Of a stretch of 64,000 nucleotides of DNA, positions 22,479 through 34,055 are shown in pieces. A model generated the notes under the pieces. That model had not been told where the DNA came from. It saw nothing but the letters and a program-made list of their open reading frames with translations, and did no database searches. Position 1 is the stretch's first letter. Every line of letters begins with the position of its first letter. Made by a program: the position numbers and the translations under genes. Origin of the DNA: Alligator mississippiensis (Eukaryota > Chordata > Crocodylia > Alligatoridae); NCBI RefSeq assembly GCF_030867095.1, contig NC_081824.1:55834882-55898881 (forward strand). The letters are read 5' to 3'.

Positions 22479-22922
22479 CAGTGGTCTCCAACCTTGTAAA
22501 GTAGGAGATCACATTTGGCACTTAAAAGCAACCCAAGATCTACTGCGTCCTGCCACCCCCTCCCCTCTCCTCCCCTCCCAGCAGGTAAGTCTGTGGGGAA
22601 GGAAGGGGGGCAGATTGAGGCAGAGGGAAAAAAAATATTTGGGAGCGTGCCTCCCCAGCAGGTAAGTCCCACCCAGCCAGGGCCCCACTCTTGGCCCCCT
22701 GCTCCTGCCTCTGTGGCATTGTCCCTCATTGCGGGGGGTCTCTAGCCCCCGCTCCTTCCCTCCCCCATGGACTGACCTGCTGGGCTGGGACACATGTGTG
22801 CAAGCACACAGGCACTTAGCCCCCAACCCTAGCCTTGGATCTACTCCAAGAGGTTCCCAGATCTACCACAAGAGGCTCTGAGATCTACCAGTGGATTGAG
22901 ATCCACTGCTTGGTGGCCACTG
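22479..22922. mobile_element. hAT-like non-autonomous element, 444 bp
   Basis: Left end CAGTGGTCTCCAACCTTG and right end, read inward, CAGTGGCCACCAAGCAGTGG are hAT-type terminal repeats. The flanking 8-mers CCTTCAGC (22,471-22,478) and ACTTAAGC (22,923-22,930) agree at 6 of 8 positions, as expected for an aged 8-bp hAT target duplication. Subterminal repeats of AGATCTACCA-type words occur near the right end. The GC-rich interior codes for nothing recognisable. Confidence 0.8.
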
Positions 22923-22950
22923 ACTTAAGCCCTATATTAAGTATCTAAAT

Positions 22951-23462
22951 CAGAGGTGCTAAACCTCTGGTCTGTGGGCCAAGTATGGCCCATAGAACCA
23001 CAAGTATCCTGCCTGTGGGCCTCCTCACAGACCAGGCAATTTGGCAGCAGAGGAGCAGTGCCAATAAATATGGCCACCCTTCCCTGCTGCCAAATGTCCA
23101 AACCCTGAGCCCCACACAACACGTTGGGGTCAGGTTATACCCTCTCACCCCCACCCCTATGGCTGTATGAGACCTGGCCACATTCCTCCCCCTAGGCTGA
23201 ACCATGCCCCCTTTCCTCCTGGGTCCAGGTTGGGGCTGGCTTAAACCCCCTTTCTCCCACCCTGTGGGGCCAGATTAAACCTCCTTCTCTCTTAAGGCTG
23301 GGTTGAAGCTGAGCCATACCTTTTTCCCCACCATGGGTTTGAGGCATGTTCCCCCCCTCCACGTGGCCAGATGGGGCTCTGCTGTGAATGCCCAGTGCCA
23401 GATCAGGGCAACAACCTGCATCCAGCTTTGGATGGCCTGCCAGCCAAAAAGTTTGAGAACTG
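22951..23462. mobile_element. hAT-like non-autonomous element, family A
   Basis: Left end CAGAGGTGCTAAACCTCTGG followed by TCTGTGGGCCAAG. Right end read inward is CAGTTCTCAAACTTTTTGGC followed by TGGCAGGCC. These are the CAGxGGTxxxCAAAC ends with GGCC-rich subterminal sequence typical of hAT relics. No clear target duplication. No transposase. Confidence 0.7.
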
Positions 23463-23482
23463 CTTTTATAAATCCTTTATTG

Positions 23483-23867
23483 CAGGGATGCCAAAGATAT
23501 GGTTTGCAGGCTGCATCTGGCCCATGGAGCTGCTGTCTTCAGTTCATCAGGCTAGTGGCAGGCAATCAGAAGTTGGAGGGAAGGGCCAGGGGAAGTGGCC
23601 TGTTAAAAAATCTGGGGTCCTTGGGCCCCAGTTGACATAATGATCAGTGGCAAGGGAAAAAAAGAAGCAATACAGCCCTGACCACTTTGTCTTTTGCCAC
23701 TGCCTTGACCTCATCTCCTAAGCTGAAGGCCCCACTGCTGCCCCATGCTGGAGCAGTCACTTCCACATGTCCTGGACTGGGACCCCATGCTCTGGGCTAA
23801 ATCCAGCCTGTAAGGAGTCCAGTAGTCCAGATTCAGCCCAGGGCACAACATGAGTTTCATACCCCTA
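23483..23867. mobile_element. hAT-like non-autonomous element, family B
   Basis: Left end CAGGGATGCCAAAGATATGG with GGCTGCATCTGGCCC. Right end read inward is TAGGGGTATGAAACTCATG with CCCTGGGCTGAATCTGG. Same family as 8,773-9,187 and 61,870-62,345. Confidence 0.7.
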
Positions 23868-25805
23868 ATTCGTGGATTTATCCTCTGATCTCTTAATGTT
23901 TCAATTGTTTATCTGTAAGGGCTGAAACAAGCAGCCATGTTCTGATTCAGGGAACACTCATATTGAGTTGCAATGGGTATAATTATTATCTGTTTCCTAG
24001 TGATATTGTGAGGTTTAACTCTAAGCTGTAAAAGAATTATGTAAGTGAAAAATAATATTTTAAAATTGCATTATAAACACAGGAAAACACAATGGGGCCA
24101 ATTTTAGGACCAACCTTTATGCTTTTCTCTTGCCTAAATGCATAAGAAATCTTCTGGGTGTATAATTTGCCTGTTGGTATCTATAATAAGCCTTTGAAAT
24201 TCTACTACAATATGCTTTGATGTAAGAGTTTAATAGAAAAATATGACTTTTATTCTGCTGTATTAAAGCACAATCTTTGCTAACAAGTCAACCATTAAAT
24301 ATAGGGGTGTAACAGATTCAAAACAGCTTGCGATACCGTTACATTAAGGTATTTTACATTAAGGACCTAGGTTCTTAATACTATATTGCTATTTTCAATT
24401 GTTTTCTGTGCACTTACAAATGAATTACAGTGGTCTGAGAACTGATATCCATAAATTCACAGGAAAAACACAATATATACTTACCTAGAAAAAAAAAAGG
24501 GAAAGGGAAAGGGAAAGGGAGAAAGAAGGTTTGAATGCTAATGCCTTTAGCCTTGTACCATGTTTTCCTCAAAACACTAGTCAGTGTTTGCTGATACACT
24601 GATAAACACTGTGTACTCACATATCAGAGTACTGAGCAAAAATCATCTGTGTCTGCTATTCATGCATACACCGCCATATAGATGAAATCTTATTTAACAC
24701 AGAGTAAAAATTACTATCTTATCATAAGGTACTCTACCTCTGTGTATAAAGACTGTGAAATTATAAATCATGCAACATGCATATCTGCAGATACAGAACT
24801 GTGGAATAAAAATTACCAAACTGAAAGGCCAGTTCTAAGCAACATCAACTAGCAAATCATCCATCTAGACTGTAGTGGTTAGGACATCATTTCAAGCTAC
24901 ATTGACTACTGCATTCTATATTACAAGCCATTTTGAAAGATAATTAGATGCATAATTTCCTATACAGACTGAATGCAAAGCCCAATCAAACTAAATGTGT
25001 CATTCCACTTACACATTTTTGCTATACTTATTGTCAATTTTACTGCATTTTTTTACACCTACTATGTTGTTATTTTTGGTGAGGAAGAATGCCAGAGAGC
25101 CTTGAGGTATATTTTACGCAAATCAATATATCAGCATGACAGCTATGAACTTCATTTACAGAAGGGATTACATCACATTTGAAGAAGATACTGTAGTTGG
25201 CAGGCACATACATTCAAGTTTATAGCATTACTTTTACTTTTCTTTTCTGTTTTATATAAAATATTTTAGTTACTGAAAGGCAGACAGAAATGTAGTAAAT
25301 TAAAAAGGCTTGGAAGGCATCACCTGGGTCATCTGTCCATGCCTTTGCAAATCCAAACAACCATGCAATAGACTTTTCCTCTAAAAGGGTCCATTTTAGT
25401 CCCTCCTGAACACCACAAACCCTTTCATATCCTATAACATATTTATGATCTCTTTAGTACAAAAAATAAGAGTTTCAAAACCTCCAGTGTGACAGAGAAG
25501 GAGATTTGGAAAGAACAACTGTATCCCAGTGGTTGAGGTTCAGCAATGACAGGGAATTTATTAAGAAATTTGGATTCTAGGAGTTAAATATTTCTACAGA
25601 TCAGATAAATATACATAATTTTCTGATGATTTTTTAAGTATATAAAAAAATCCAGGATTCATCCAGTTGCATTACTCTTCAACTGGTTCTAGCTACCATT
25701 TTCTTTCTTATAATTTTTAATTTATCCTTACCCTGTATTCAACCTTCTGCCAATATGAACTGGCATAAATCTATTACAATCAATGAAAAATTTGAAGGAG
25801 ATAGT
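23868..25805. other. AT-rich sequence with small simple repeats
   Basis: No element recognised over about 1.9 kb. A short purine tract of GGGAAA units lies near 24,489-24,522. TAGGGGTGTAACAG at 24,302 looks like a hAT end but has no partner. Confidence 0.4.
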
Positions 25806-26975
25806 GGACACATCTACACATGCATTTAAGTACAACTACATTTAATTGTTTAAGACTAAGTTTAAATGTGCATTAAACTAATGCATGTTATTTGATTTTT
25901 AGCAGGTATCTACACGTGTAGAAATTGGAGACTAAAGTTAATCCCAAGTCCCTCGACTCGGCACTAAAGTTAGTCCCAAATCCCTGCCACCCTGCCACAT
26001 GCCCATGTGGCCACTGGGGGGAGCTCCAGCCTCTGGCCACATGGCTGCCAGCACTTGGCAGTCATGTTGAAACTAGAGCCAGCTGCCAGCATCTGGCAGC
26101 CATCTGGGAAACTCTGGTCCCTGACCAGCCGCTTCCCTGCCCAGGATCCATGTGCCCAGTGCAGCGGCAACATACACCAGGCTCCCTCCTTGCCCACCCT
26201 GCTTCCCCACACCAGGGCTGTTCCAGCCTCTGCCCCTTCCAGTAATGCCCAGCACTCTGCTGCTGCAGCCCAGCCCCTGGCAGTAACAACCAGTGCCCTG
26301 CACCCCTGTTGGCCATGGTGCTGGCCTTGCTGGCCCCAGCAACTCCCCCACTCAGGCCCCAGCAGAGATGTGCACCTGCCAGCAGGGGCCAGGGCACTGG
26401 CTGAAGGAGGCCTTGCTTGACCACCGCCCCTTCCCAACACCAGCACCAATCTTAGGACACACACCAGGTTGAAACAAAAAAAGTTTATTACCCTCACAAC
26501 ACCCACCCCGATGCTTCCCCCCACTCCCCTCAATAAACAGAACTCCCTCTCACCTCAAACAACAGAGCCCCTCCACCACCCTCCCCACCTAACAATAAAA
26601 AACCCACTTACAAGTGGAAAACTATACACAAGGGGAAAACTATATACCATATTTTGCATCTTCAAACCCAGAGTGGGTGGCTCTAGGGGGAGGGAGCTAG
26701 GAGGCTAGGTGTCCAGCACTCCAACCCCTGGATGTTCCCTGGGGCTGGGCTCAGGCTGGCACCCTAATGGAAGGGCAGACCCATCACTAAAGTTACTGAC
26801 GGGTTGTGTCTACATGTGTGTTAATGCACATTAACTAATCACACCTAAATTTTGACACCTGCACTTGCAGGTGTCAAATTTACGTGTGATTAGCTTAAGT
26901 TAATGCGCATTAAGGGCATGCACATGTAGACATGAACCCATAATGTTTATTAATGCATCTCATGTAGACACACCC
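25806..26975 (+). mobile_element. Internally deleted Harbinger derivative with TIRs
   Basis: Ends read GGACACATCTACACATGC (left) and GGGTGTGTCTACATGAG (right, inward), with AGT on both sides (25,803-25,805 and 26,976-26,978) as a possible 3-bp target duplication. The interior at 26,190-26,350 matches 2,180-1,990 (minus), and 26,474-26,660 matches 800-615 (minus) of the Harbinger copy (CTCCACCACCC, AAAACTATATAC). The catalytic core lying between those regions there is absent here. It therefore appears to be a non-autonomous Harbinger relative. Its frames are GC-rich chance frames. Confidence 0.7.
26801..26939. repeat. Near-complete palindrome, 139 bp
   Basis: Left arm begins GGGTTGTGTCTACATGTG and continues TTAATGCACATTAAC to TTTTGACACCTGCA. 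The right arm mirrors it through TGCAGGTGTCAAATTT to GCATTAA and ends TACATGTGC...GTAGACATGAACCC read outward (break marks omitted bases). Only about 2 bases separate the arms. It lies at the right side of the Harbinger derivative and may be a separate MITE insertion or part of a long subterminal repeat. Confidence 0.75.
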
Positions 26976-29030
26976 AGTGTATTAGTCACCTGGCTTCCTC
27001 CACACAAATATGGGATAATTACCACTGTCTCTATAAAAAACAAAGAACTTTGAAAATGCCAGTTCTGGGAGATAGTGTGAGGCAAAGGGAGGGAGCCAAC
27101 ATAAAGGCTGTAGGAAAGGCTGAACATTTCCATAATCATATTGGAAGTCATAAAGGGACAGAAAACTGGCCTATGAATTAGAACAGAAGATTTCATTCAG
27201 TTTGGGTATCAGTGAACATTCGGGATAAAGTCATGGAACCCATTTGTTCTTCCCTCACTTATATAATGAATTACATTGAATCACCCAAAATAGTGGTCAC
27301 ACTCAAATATGTTCTGAATATCATCATACCAAGTTTATTTAGGGAGATAAATAATTATATGTATGTATGCTATTACACTGATGCCCCTTTTGCACATACA
27401 GAGAAGGAGAATTCTAAGCACTTCTGCCCATAATTTAGCTACTAATTATTTTGCCCATAGTTTAGTTACTAACACTCTTTCAGGCTCATAATAGATGGAC
27501 ATAGAGGGTCACACTATTAGATTTATGTGTCTATGATCCATCTAAAAGAATCTGAGAGGTGCTTAGATCTGAGCATGAATGCTGCAGGAAGACAGAAGTG
27601 GAAAACCCACTGGTGGCAAGCCTGTTTGGCTGGACTTTAAAATATGGGCATGAGGAAGTTTTCATCATTGCTAGGGTTCCACAGCTAAGCTCTATTTTAA
27701 CTTCTTTATTGCTACTAATTTTCAATTTCAGTACTCAGTCTATTCCAAATACACAATCACACAAAAATAATCAAGGAAAGATATTTTATCAGTCTCCTTT
27801 TTTCCAGAACTAGCATGCTGTATACTAACTGTTGAAAAATACGATGTAATTATTAAATTTAGACTATTTCACTAAACATGATTTTTTTCCCTCAAAACTA
27901 ACAGAAATAATTATTTCTTTCCTTCTTTTCATCTTTGTTTTTAGGTATTGCGTCTACATGTGTCATATTGCCACTGGTGGAGAAAAGGGCTCCCTGGGTG
28001 TAAACTGTTTCTACTTCATCTGAGCTATTGTTTAATTTGTCTACAACATAATGTATTAAGTTGCAGTCATTCATCTGATCTTTGTTTTTCCTTTCTATTA
28101 CCTGCACCATATCTTAATTAAAACCCATCAGATGGCCAACAATTAAGTATAGCTTCTTATCATCACAAACACAGATGCAGAATATCTTTGTATTCACTTT
28201 TTTTTGGTTAAACTACCCTCAAAGGTTTGACTCAAAATAACCACCTTATAGGGATCCCAATGAGATACAGATGTTATTATTTGTGATGGGAATTTAAGGA
28301 AATTCATAACACACTTATGAAGTCTATTCATAAGATCATAGTGTTTTTCATTGCAGCTTTCAGCAGATTATAAATGTATGCTTATCTGATTATGCAGATA
28401 CTTAGTTTCCATAGTAGTCTAAATACTGTTACATAATTACTTATGAGTTTCAGGGAAGCTAGCCTAGATTCTCACCTTATGTGTGTTGATATACATCAGT
28501 TGTTTTTACTAGCTGAGAATCCACCTTGTTCTAGTATTAATTTTGGTATGCCTATAGTTAACTGAGCTGTAGCATAATAACATCCAGAAGCAACTGGTAG
28601 TGTATCATTAACAATTAAATTGGGACTCTTTTTTATTGAGCATGCACAATATATACCACTCAATTTACAATGGACATTTCTAAACATCATTGCCCTTATG
28701 ATGTGTGGCAGGGAACATAAGGGTGTTGCAGGCCAGCATCTCTTTGGTGGGGGGAAAAATATGTGAAGTGGTTTCTGGGTATATTTTTAGTATACCTTAT
28801 TTCATTTATGTGTACACCACTATGTTTGAATATAACCATAAGCAGCATACATAATCCCTTCTTCCTAGGTTCTCTTTCCAAACCTCTAATGCCCGGGTCT
28901 TAGAGAACAAACCTGCATTAAGCATTGACTTCAGTCAGAAAGACTGTAGTAGACAAAGTTCCTTTGCCACATGTGTAATGGAGTGCCCTCCACCACAACC
29001 TTGTGTGGTCTCTGAGACTACCCCTTGAAC
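26976..29030. other. AT-rich sequence, nothing identified
   Basis: About 2 kb without recognised elements. A 27-bp-period duplication (TGCCCATAATTTAGCTACTAA / TGCCCATAGTTTAGTTACTAA) lies at 27,425-27,472. Confidence 0.4.
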
Positions 29031-29733
29031 CCAGCCAAGGCAAGTCATGGAACAAGGGAGCAGCCTAAGATCTTTCCACCTAAGTTCTGAAGATCCTGGC
29101 CATTTAGTCCCTCACCCTCCCTGATTCTCTGTGGACCTGACTCAGGGAGGTAGCATCCAGTTCCATTTCTGGAAGACAGACTTTCAGGATTCATGGCCTC
29201 AGCAGGGGCTACCATCCCCACAGTTTTCAGCCCGCTGCACCTTAACACACACACAGTGTCACCTATGGCATGAGTTTTGCTTGTCAGAAGTTTGAGGTGC
29301 AGTTTCTCAGAAACCTCTGCATCTATCTCCTTGAAAATTGGAAGGCTTTATGGCCTCAGCAAGATCTACCACCTATGCAGTTTTTACCCCACTGTGGCTT
29401 AACACACACAAGACATGAGTCTTGCTTTCAGGATTTGGGGTGCAGTTTCCCAGAAACCCTTGCACATATCACCTTGAAGCTTTGCAGGTTTCATGCTCTT
29501 AGCAGAGGCTACCATCCCTGCAGGTTTCATCTGAATCAGACAAAAAGCAACAAAGTTATAGATATTTAATTGATTCCCCATTATACTCTATGGCCGAATC
29601 TCTGAATCGGCTTTGAATCTTCTGAAGTGATTCAGCCGAATAGAATTGGAAAAATGATTCAGATCCCCAAATCAAATCTCTGGCATCTGAATCAGCTGAA
29701 TCTGAATCGAATAGCTCCCTATTTGCACAGGCC
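29031..29733. mobile_element. hAT element (GATTCG-rich family), right part with tandem repeats
   Basis: The right end reads GCACAGGCCTA, whose reverse complement TAGGCCTGTGC matches the end of the hAT at 51,265-52,131, and the sequence before it is rich in GATTC and GAATC words as in that copy. Between 29,187 and 29,540 a unit of about 150 bp is repeated roughly 2.4 times, marked by ATGGCCTCAGCA at 29,193 and 29,350 and ATGCTCTTAGCA at 29,493. No left end was found, so the start is approximate. Confidence 0.55.
29187..29540. repeat. ~150-bp imperfect tandem repeat, ~2.4 units
   Basis: Successive units share GGCTACCATCCC, CAGTTTT, TTAACACACACA, GAGTTTTGCTT, TGCAGTTTC and CAGAAACC. Spacings of the marker are 157 and 143 bases. 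Confidence 0.75.
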
Positions 29734-30139
29734 TAATAATTACCATACAGTCATAACTCAACATCTTTGCTTTAGGAAGGCCTAGTATCTACCATCCTTT
29801 CAACAGAATAATTTGAACCAGCAAACAAGGGCAAGTCAGTGAAGGTAATCTCTATCTTAGATGCTTGAATAAGTCTCTTCATCATGGTATCTGAGTGCCT
29901 TTGGTCTTCATATTTTCATCCCTTCCAATTGTGCAAAATGGAGAAGTGTTATTATCCCAATTTTGAAAGAGGAATATTCTCAAAAGGTATCTAAATTTGG
30001 GGGGAGAGGCAAAGGATAGGGGGAACACTAGGCTCCTAAAGTGCAGTTTAAGCAGACTATTGGGAAATGTCTGTGTGATGTAAAATAGCCCTGTACACAG
30101 ATATTCTAAACTATCTCTGTACACACAAACTCCAGGACC

Positions 30140-30776
30140 ATAGCAGCATAGGAAAGTAGAGTCGGAAGGGACCTCAAAGGTCATCTAGTACAGCACCCTT
30201 GCAAGCCAGACACTAACTAAATTAGTGCCAGTGACTCATGGGTCACTGGTGCCTCCCAAGTCTGGGGGGCACCAGATTGCCAATGCGGGGGTGGAGTCCA
30301 CAGCCGATTGTCGACGAGGGTGGGAAGGGTCCAAGCCAATCGCCAAGCCAGTGGCAAAACCAGAAGTGCGCTTCCACTGGCATTTCTAGTTTTGCGGCTG
30401 GTGCTTCTAGGGGGTGCACAGCTGATCTCAGCAGGTGCACATGCATCTGTGTGCACCCCCTACACATCGCCAATGCAGTGACTGACTAAACCATCCCAGA
30501 CAAGTATCTGTCTAACTTACTTCTGAACATTTCTTAGGATGGAGTCCACAGTTTCTCTAGATAACCTGTTCTACTGTTTTGACTATCCACATAGTCAGAA
30601 AGTTCCTCCTAATCTGCAGCCTGCATTTCCCCTGCTACAAATTGAGAACATTACTCCTAGTCTTGTCTCCAATGGCTACAGAGGGAAAAGCCCATCTCTC
30701 TTCAGGTATTTGAACACTGTTATCAAATCCCCCCCCAACCCCAGCCTTCTCTTCCCCAGAACTAAATAACGCCCTA
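30140..30776 (-). mobile_element. CR1 LINE 3' end, split by a small insertion
   Basis: Begins AGAGTCGGAAGGGACCTC and TCATCTAGTACAGCACCC (CR1 tail, minus), continues after an insertion with AACCATCCCAGACAAG, AGAAAGTTCCTCCTAATC, TTCAGGTATTTGAACAC and CTAAATAACGCCC, all typical of CR1 3' untranslated sequence. The insertion at about 30,221-30,484 is described separately. Confidence 0.8.
30221..30484. mobile_element. Small DNA-transposon-like insertion in a CR1 tail
   Basis: It breaks the CR1 tail between CCAGACACTAAC and TAAACCATCCC. ACTAA stands on both sides (30,216-30,220 and 30,485-30,489). Its ends pair loosely as CCAGTGACTCATGG and, from the right, TCAGTCACTGCATTGG. GGGGGCACCAG near the left and GTGCACCCCCT near the right add to the inverted symmetry. 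GC-rich; no coding capacity. Confidence 0.6.
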
Positions 30777-31391
30777 AATAAAGCCTCTTTTGGGGGGGGG
30801 GGGGAGGGAGGGCATGTTCCCACATCTGTAAGCAGCCAGGATGATTTTATTGCTCATTACATGTTATCTGCCCCATCTACTAACCTCTTTTTGCTCCTTA
30901 GAGGCCTAAAAATGGAGTTTAGGAAACCCACAAGTACCAGGCCAAGCCTCAGAAACAGAAAAGGAGGATGTATAAGTTTGTAACCATAACCCTGTTTTGT
31001 GCCATAGCTCATGGCTGGGATACTCACCTGAGAAGCCATTGTTCATACGTTACTGGCCCTTTCACTTTTTGCGCAGTCCTCTAACCACCACATCACAGGT
31101 TGGACATTTAGTCCTTTTCATGTGTTCCTTTGCGAAGCTGAGCTAATAATATAGTCACTGGAAAAAATGGTGGAGAGTAGTTCAGGGGAAAGTTTCTGCC
31201 TCACTGGGAGCAAAAGCACCAGCTGGAACCCTAGGACCTCTCTTCAGACCAGCATTCAACTTCTCCCTAAGCCACACACCACTGGCTTTCTCTTATTCTC
31301 CTGAATCCACATATCTCCCACTTATCTCCCTCTCATGATTATCCAGGAAGCCAGTTTGAAAAGGCAAAGTAGAGAAGGGACTGGATAATGT
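30777..31391. other. Unassigned sequence with a G-run
   Basis: A run of about 12 G (30,792-30,803) and otherwise unrecognised sequence. Confidence 0.4.
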
Positions 31392-31745
31392 ATGATCTAT
31401 TGCATGTTAGTAGAGTGCTGTGCTAGGAAGAGAGAGACCCATGGTCAAACTCCCTCTGGTGAGGGGACCTAGAACTCAGGTCCTCTGACCTCCCAGGCGA
31501 GTGTCTTAGACCAGCAGCTCCCAAACTGTGGTATGCATACCCCTGTGGGTATGCAAGGTATCTTTGGGAGGTATGCTGGAGAAATTGTGTAATGACAAAT
31601 TTTCATTATAATAATAATTAGCATTTAAAGGATTAAAATATAAAATGTATGATGGTAGGGGTAGGAGGACATCTGGTAAATCTGGAAAGGAGTATGCAAT
31701 AAGAAAAAGTTTGGGAACCTATGTCTTAGACACTCAGGTATTTGG
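31392..31745 (+). mobile_element. tRNA-derived SINE fragment carrying a hAT insertion
   Basis: TAGAGTGCTGTGCTAGGAAG and ATGGTCAAACTCCC resemble the A- and B-box regions of tRNA-derived SINEs, followed by AACTCAGGTCCTCTGACC and CGAGTGTCTTAGAC. Similar sequence occurs at 38,695-38,825. The copy is split by the hAT element at 31,512-31,723. Confidence 0.5.
31512..31723. mobile_element. hAT element, 212 bp, with exact 8-bp target duplication
   Basis: Left end CAGCAGCTCCCAAACTGTGG and right end, inward, CATAGGTTCCCAAACTTTTT are hAT terminal repeats with a shared CCCAAACT core and a TATGCAT/TTGCAT subterminal word. TCTTAGAC stands directly outside both ends (31,504-31,511 and 31,724-31,731), an exact 8-bp duplication as hAT transposition makes. 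The AT-rich interior has no coding capacity. Confidence 0.9.
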
Positions 31746-32084
31746 GAGAGAAAACGTGACGTTTCTTTTTCTCGGTTTGTTTTTTATAATGGGCATGTGT
31801 GTAGTTATCCATGTGTGCAGGGCAATGTGTTCAAGAACAGAATTCTGCTGGGTATAAGTGCCCCAAATGCCCTACGGATGTCCAAAAATGGCCGATTAAA
31901 TGTTCTGGAAAGAACAAAATGTTACCTTTAGTCTTCAACTATTTCTGTTAACTTTTCTTTGTTCCATAGGTTTGGTTTTGTGGGGTTTTTTAACTGCCCA
32001 CTTCCCTTAAGGGATCACTTTCTTTTACATAATAGATTTAAATAAAAGTAATTGTTCTACCTTGTATTTACCTTAGACTGTATC

Positions 32085-32195
32085 TGGTGCTTTGCCAGAT
32101 CTGAGAAAGAGCACCTTGGGCCCCAAATCTTGTTTAATATTTCTCCAAGCTATATAGTTGGTCTAATAAAATAGATTTCCAGACTAATCCTCCTT
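32085..32195. mobile_element. Fragment of the fold-back family seen at 60,317
   Basis: AGTTGGTCTAATAAAA preceded by an AAGCT word and by GATCTGAGAAAGAGC matches one arm of the fold-back element at 60,317-60,573. Only one arm is present. Confidence 0.5.
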
Positions 32196-32572
32196 CTCAC
32201 ATATTCTCTGGACCATCATGACTATAAACATTAAAATACTACATAAAAAGAGTCCTTTATCCTAGGTCGTAAAAAAGGTACTTGGGGGCTACAAAATTGC
32301 CATATCTGCCTGATTCCCCAGAATGAAATCCAAAAATGTGTGTTAGATTCCTGGACTCCTTGAATAGTCCATTAAGTCAGGTTTTTTTAAAATGGTGTCT
32401 AAAAAAATCAGCACACAGAATGGGGAACTAAGGTAGCTAACAGGAAATTCTGAAGGCAAGAGTGCCTCTCAAATACTTCCCAATTCCAGGGTTTAGGCAC
32501 TTTAGCACTATATAGAGACATGTCACTTTCCATTGTATGCTGAAGATGGGTACCTAAATAACACCTAGGTTA
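32196..32572. other. AT-rich sequence, nothing identified
   Basis: No feature recognised. Confidence 0.4.
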
Positions 32573-33010
32573 GGGCCACAACCACACGAGCATGGACATT
32601 TGTTTCCCCAGGGACAACTAGCAGTGGGACAGCTTACACTGCCGCTAGTTGTCCCTGGGAAACACCTGTGCCATACATCTGCTGGCACATAGCAGGTTAC
32701 CCTGGGTGGGGTAGAAGAGGCTGGGGTCAGCACTGGGATGGCCCCATCAAACTTACCTGGGTCCTGGGGACCTCCTGGTGCTGCAGCCATGGCAAGCCTA
32801 CCCCTTAGAGCCTGGCCAGCTACCAGAGTGTGGTTCTGGCCAGCCAAGCTCTGGTTTTGAGTGGTGCACACTGCCACTGCATGCACCACTCTCCTTTTTC
32901 TTTGTGCTTCCTTGCAGTATGGAGAACAGTTGAATGTGCAGTGTGTAGCACTGCAGACATGTCTGCAGTGCCACATACTGCACAACCTCACTTGTGCTTA
33001 GGTGTGCAAG
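32573..33010 (+). mobile_element. TIR element, family of 62,598-63,353, copy without inner insertion
   Basis: Left end GGGCCACAACCACACGAGC and right end, inward, GCACACCTAAGCACAAGTG. The body matches 62,640-62,790 (GGGACAACTAGCAG, GTTGTCCCTGGG, AGAGGCTGGGGTCAGCAC, GGGATGGCCCC, GGTCCTGGGG) and 63,110-63,350 (ACACTGCC, CACATGC, CTGCAGTG). Near the left, GGACAACTAGC and GCTAGTTGTCC form a hairpin. It lacks the 286-bp segment found inside the other copy. Confidence 0.7.
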
Positions 33011-34055
33011 GGGTCTCTAGTGCGTTCAGAGTTATTGCTTTGTTCACAGAGTCTTTAAACATAATACAGTCCTTTATTCCCAAGGTATGCTTGTCTCACA
33101 GACCTCTTCCTACATCAGCCAGTCCTCAAGAGAGAGAGGGGGGCTGAGGGACAGGCTGGAGACCAGATTCAGAGTCTCAACACAATGGTCCCTTGGAGGG
33201 CCCCTGAGAGAGCCCTGTGGAAGCAGCAGCAGAAGCTGCCATGACAGTGACACAGTATCCAGTGTGATACAGTATCCAGTTCTTCTCTCTAGCCCGGGAG
33301 GCTGCGGCGGCAGGATCAGGCAGGGACCGCTTGTGTAGAGACTCCAAGCCAGGAGAGGCCTGACTGCAGCCGGTGTGACTGGGTGAGCACAGCAGAGCCG
33401 GGACTGCTGGAGTCTGCCCTAGTTTCCCTGATGGGTGAGGGGCCCCAGGGACAGGTGAAGCCCAGGGAGGGGCTGCATTTGCCAGGGCTGTGATGCTGTG
33501 AGGGGCAGGAGGGTTGCTACAGCTTGCAGCCGAGACACTGTTCACAGCAGAGCCAGGGAAGGGAGTCAAAGGCAGGGTGAGGCTGTCTTGCAGGGTCTGC
33601 AGAAGAGGAGTTGCTGCTTGCTGCTCAGAGACCCTTGCTGCCTGGAGACTCCTGGAGCACGGAGGCAGATGCCAGTGCCAGGGAGCATCTACAGACCAAG
33701 TGCAGGGACACAGACAGTCCCGCTCCCTGAGATACCCTGCCAGGGGCAGTGCACACGAGATCCCCAGTACACTGTGTGCAAGTTAGAGACTGTGTAAATA
33801 AGTTCTTGATGGTTTATTAGTCGGTATATCCATGTGCTTATTTAATGATTATCTGTTATGTTGTAAATAATTAAATCTTGTAAATAGTTTGAGAACTGTC
33901 TGCGAGGGTGCTTGATTGTAAGGGGAGGCTCTCTGCTCAGGGGGCACTGCAGCAGCTTCCCAAGGGGGGCTGGGCAGGGCTACTGGCTACCGGGTACCCC
34001 AAGATCCCATTATTCAGGTGAGGGCGCATGTAGTGTCGCGCCTAATGTTACATTA
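33011..34055. other. GC-rich unclassified block, possibly LTR-derived
   Basis: About 1 kb of GC-rich sequence with CpGs, ending in an AT-rich patch (33,790-33,890) and then CATGTAGTGTCGCGCCTAAT. CAGTATCCAGT occurs twice near 33,252-33,280. Composition and the AATAAA-like words on each side would fit LTR or leader sequence, but I found no matching second copy, terminal repeat or protein similarity. Overlapping long frames on both strands are compositional. Confidence 0.3.

Noticed and set aside
24302..24316. hAT-like end TAGGGGTGTAACAG
   Set aside because: No matching second end or target duplication within a reasonable distance.
24973..25182. 69-residue hydrophobic frame as a small membrane protein gene
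   Set aside because: Chance frame in AT-rich DNA, no similarity recognised and no supporting signals.
29187..29540. Tandem units considered as a CRISPR-like array
   Set aside because: Units are long, contiguous and diverged with no repeat-spacer alternation, in a eukaryotic context.
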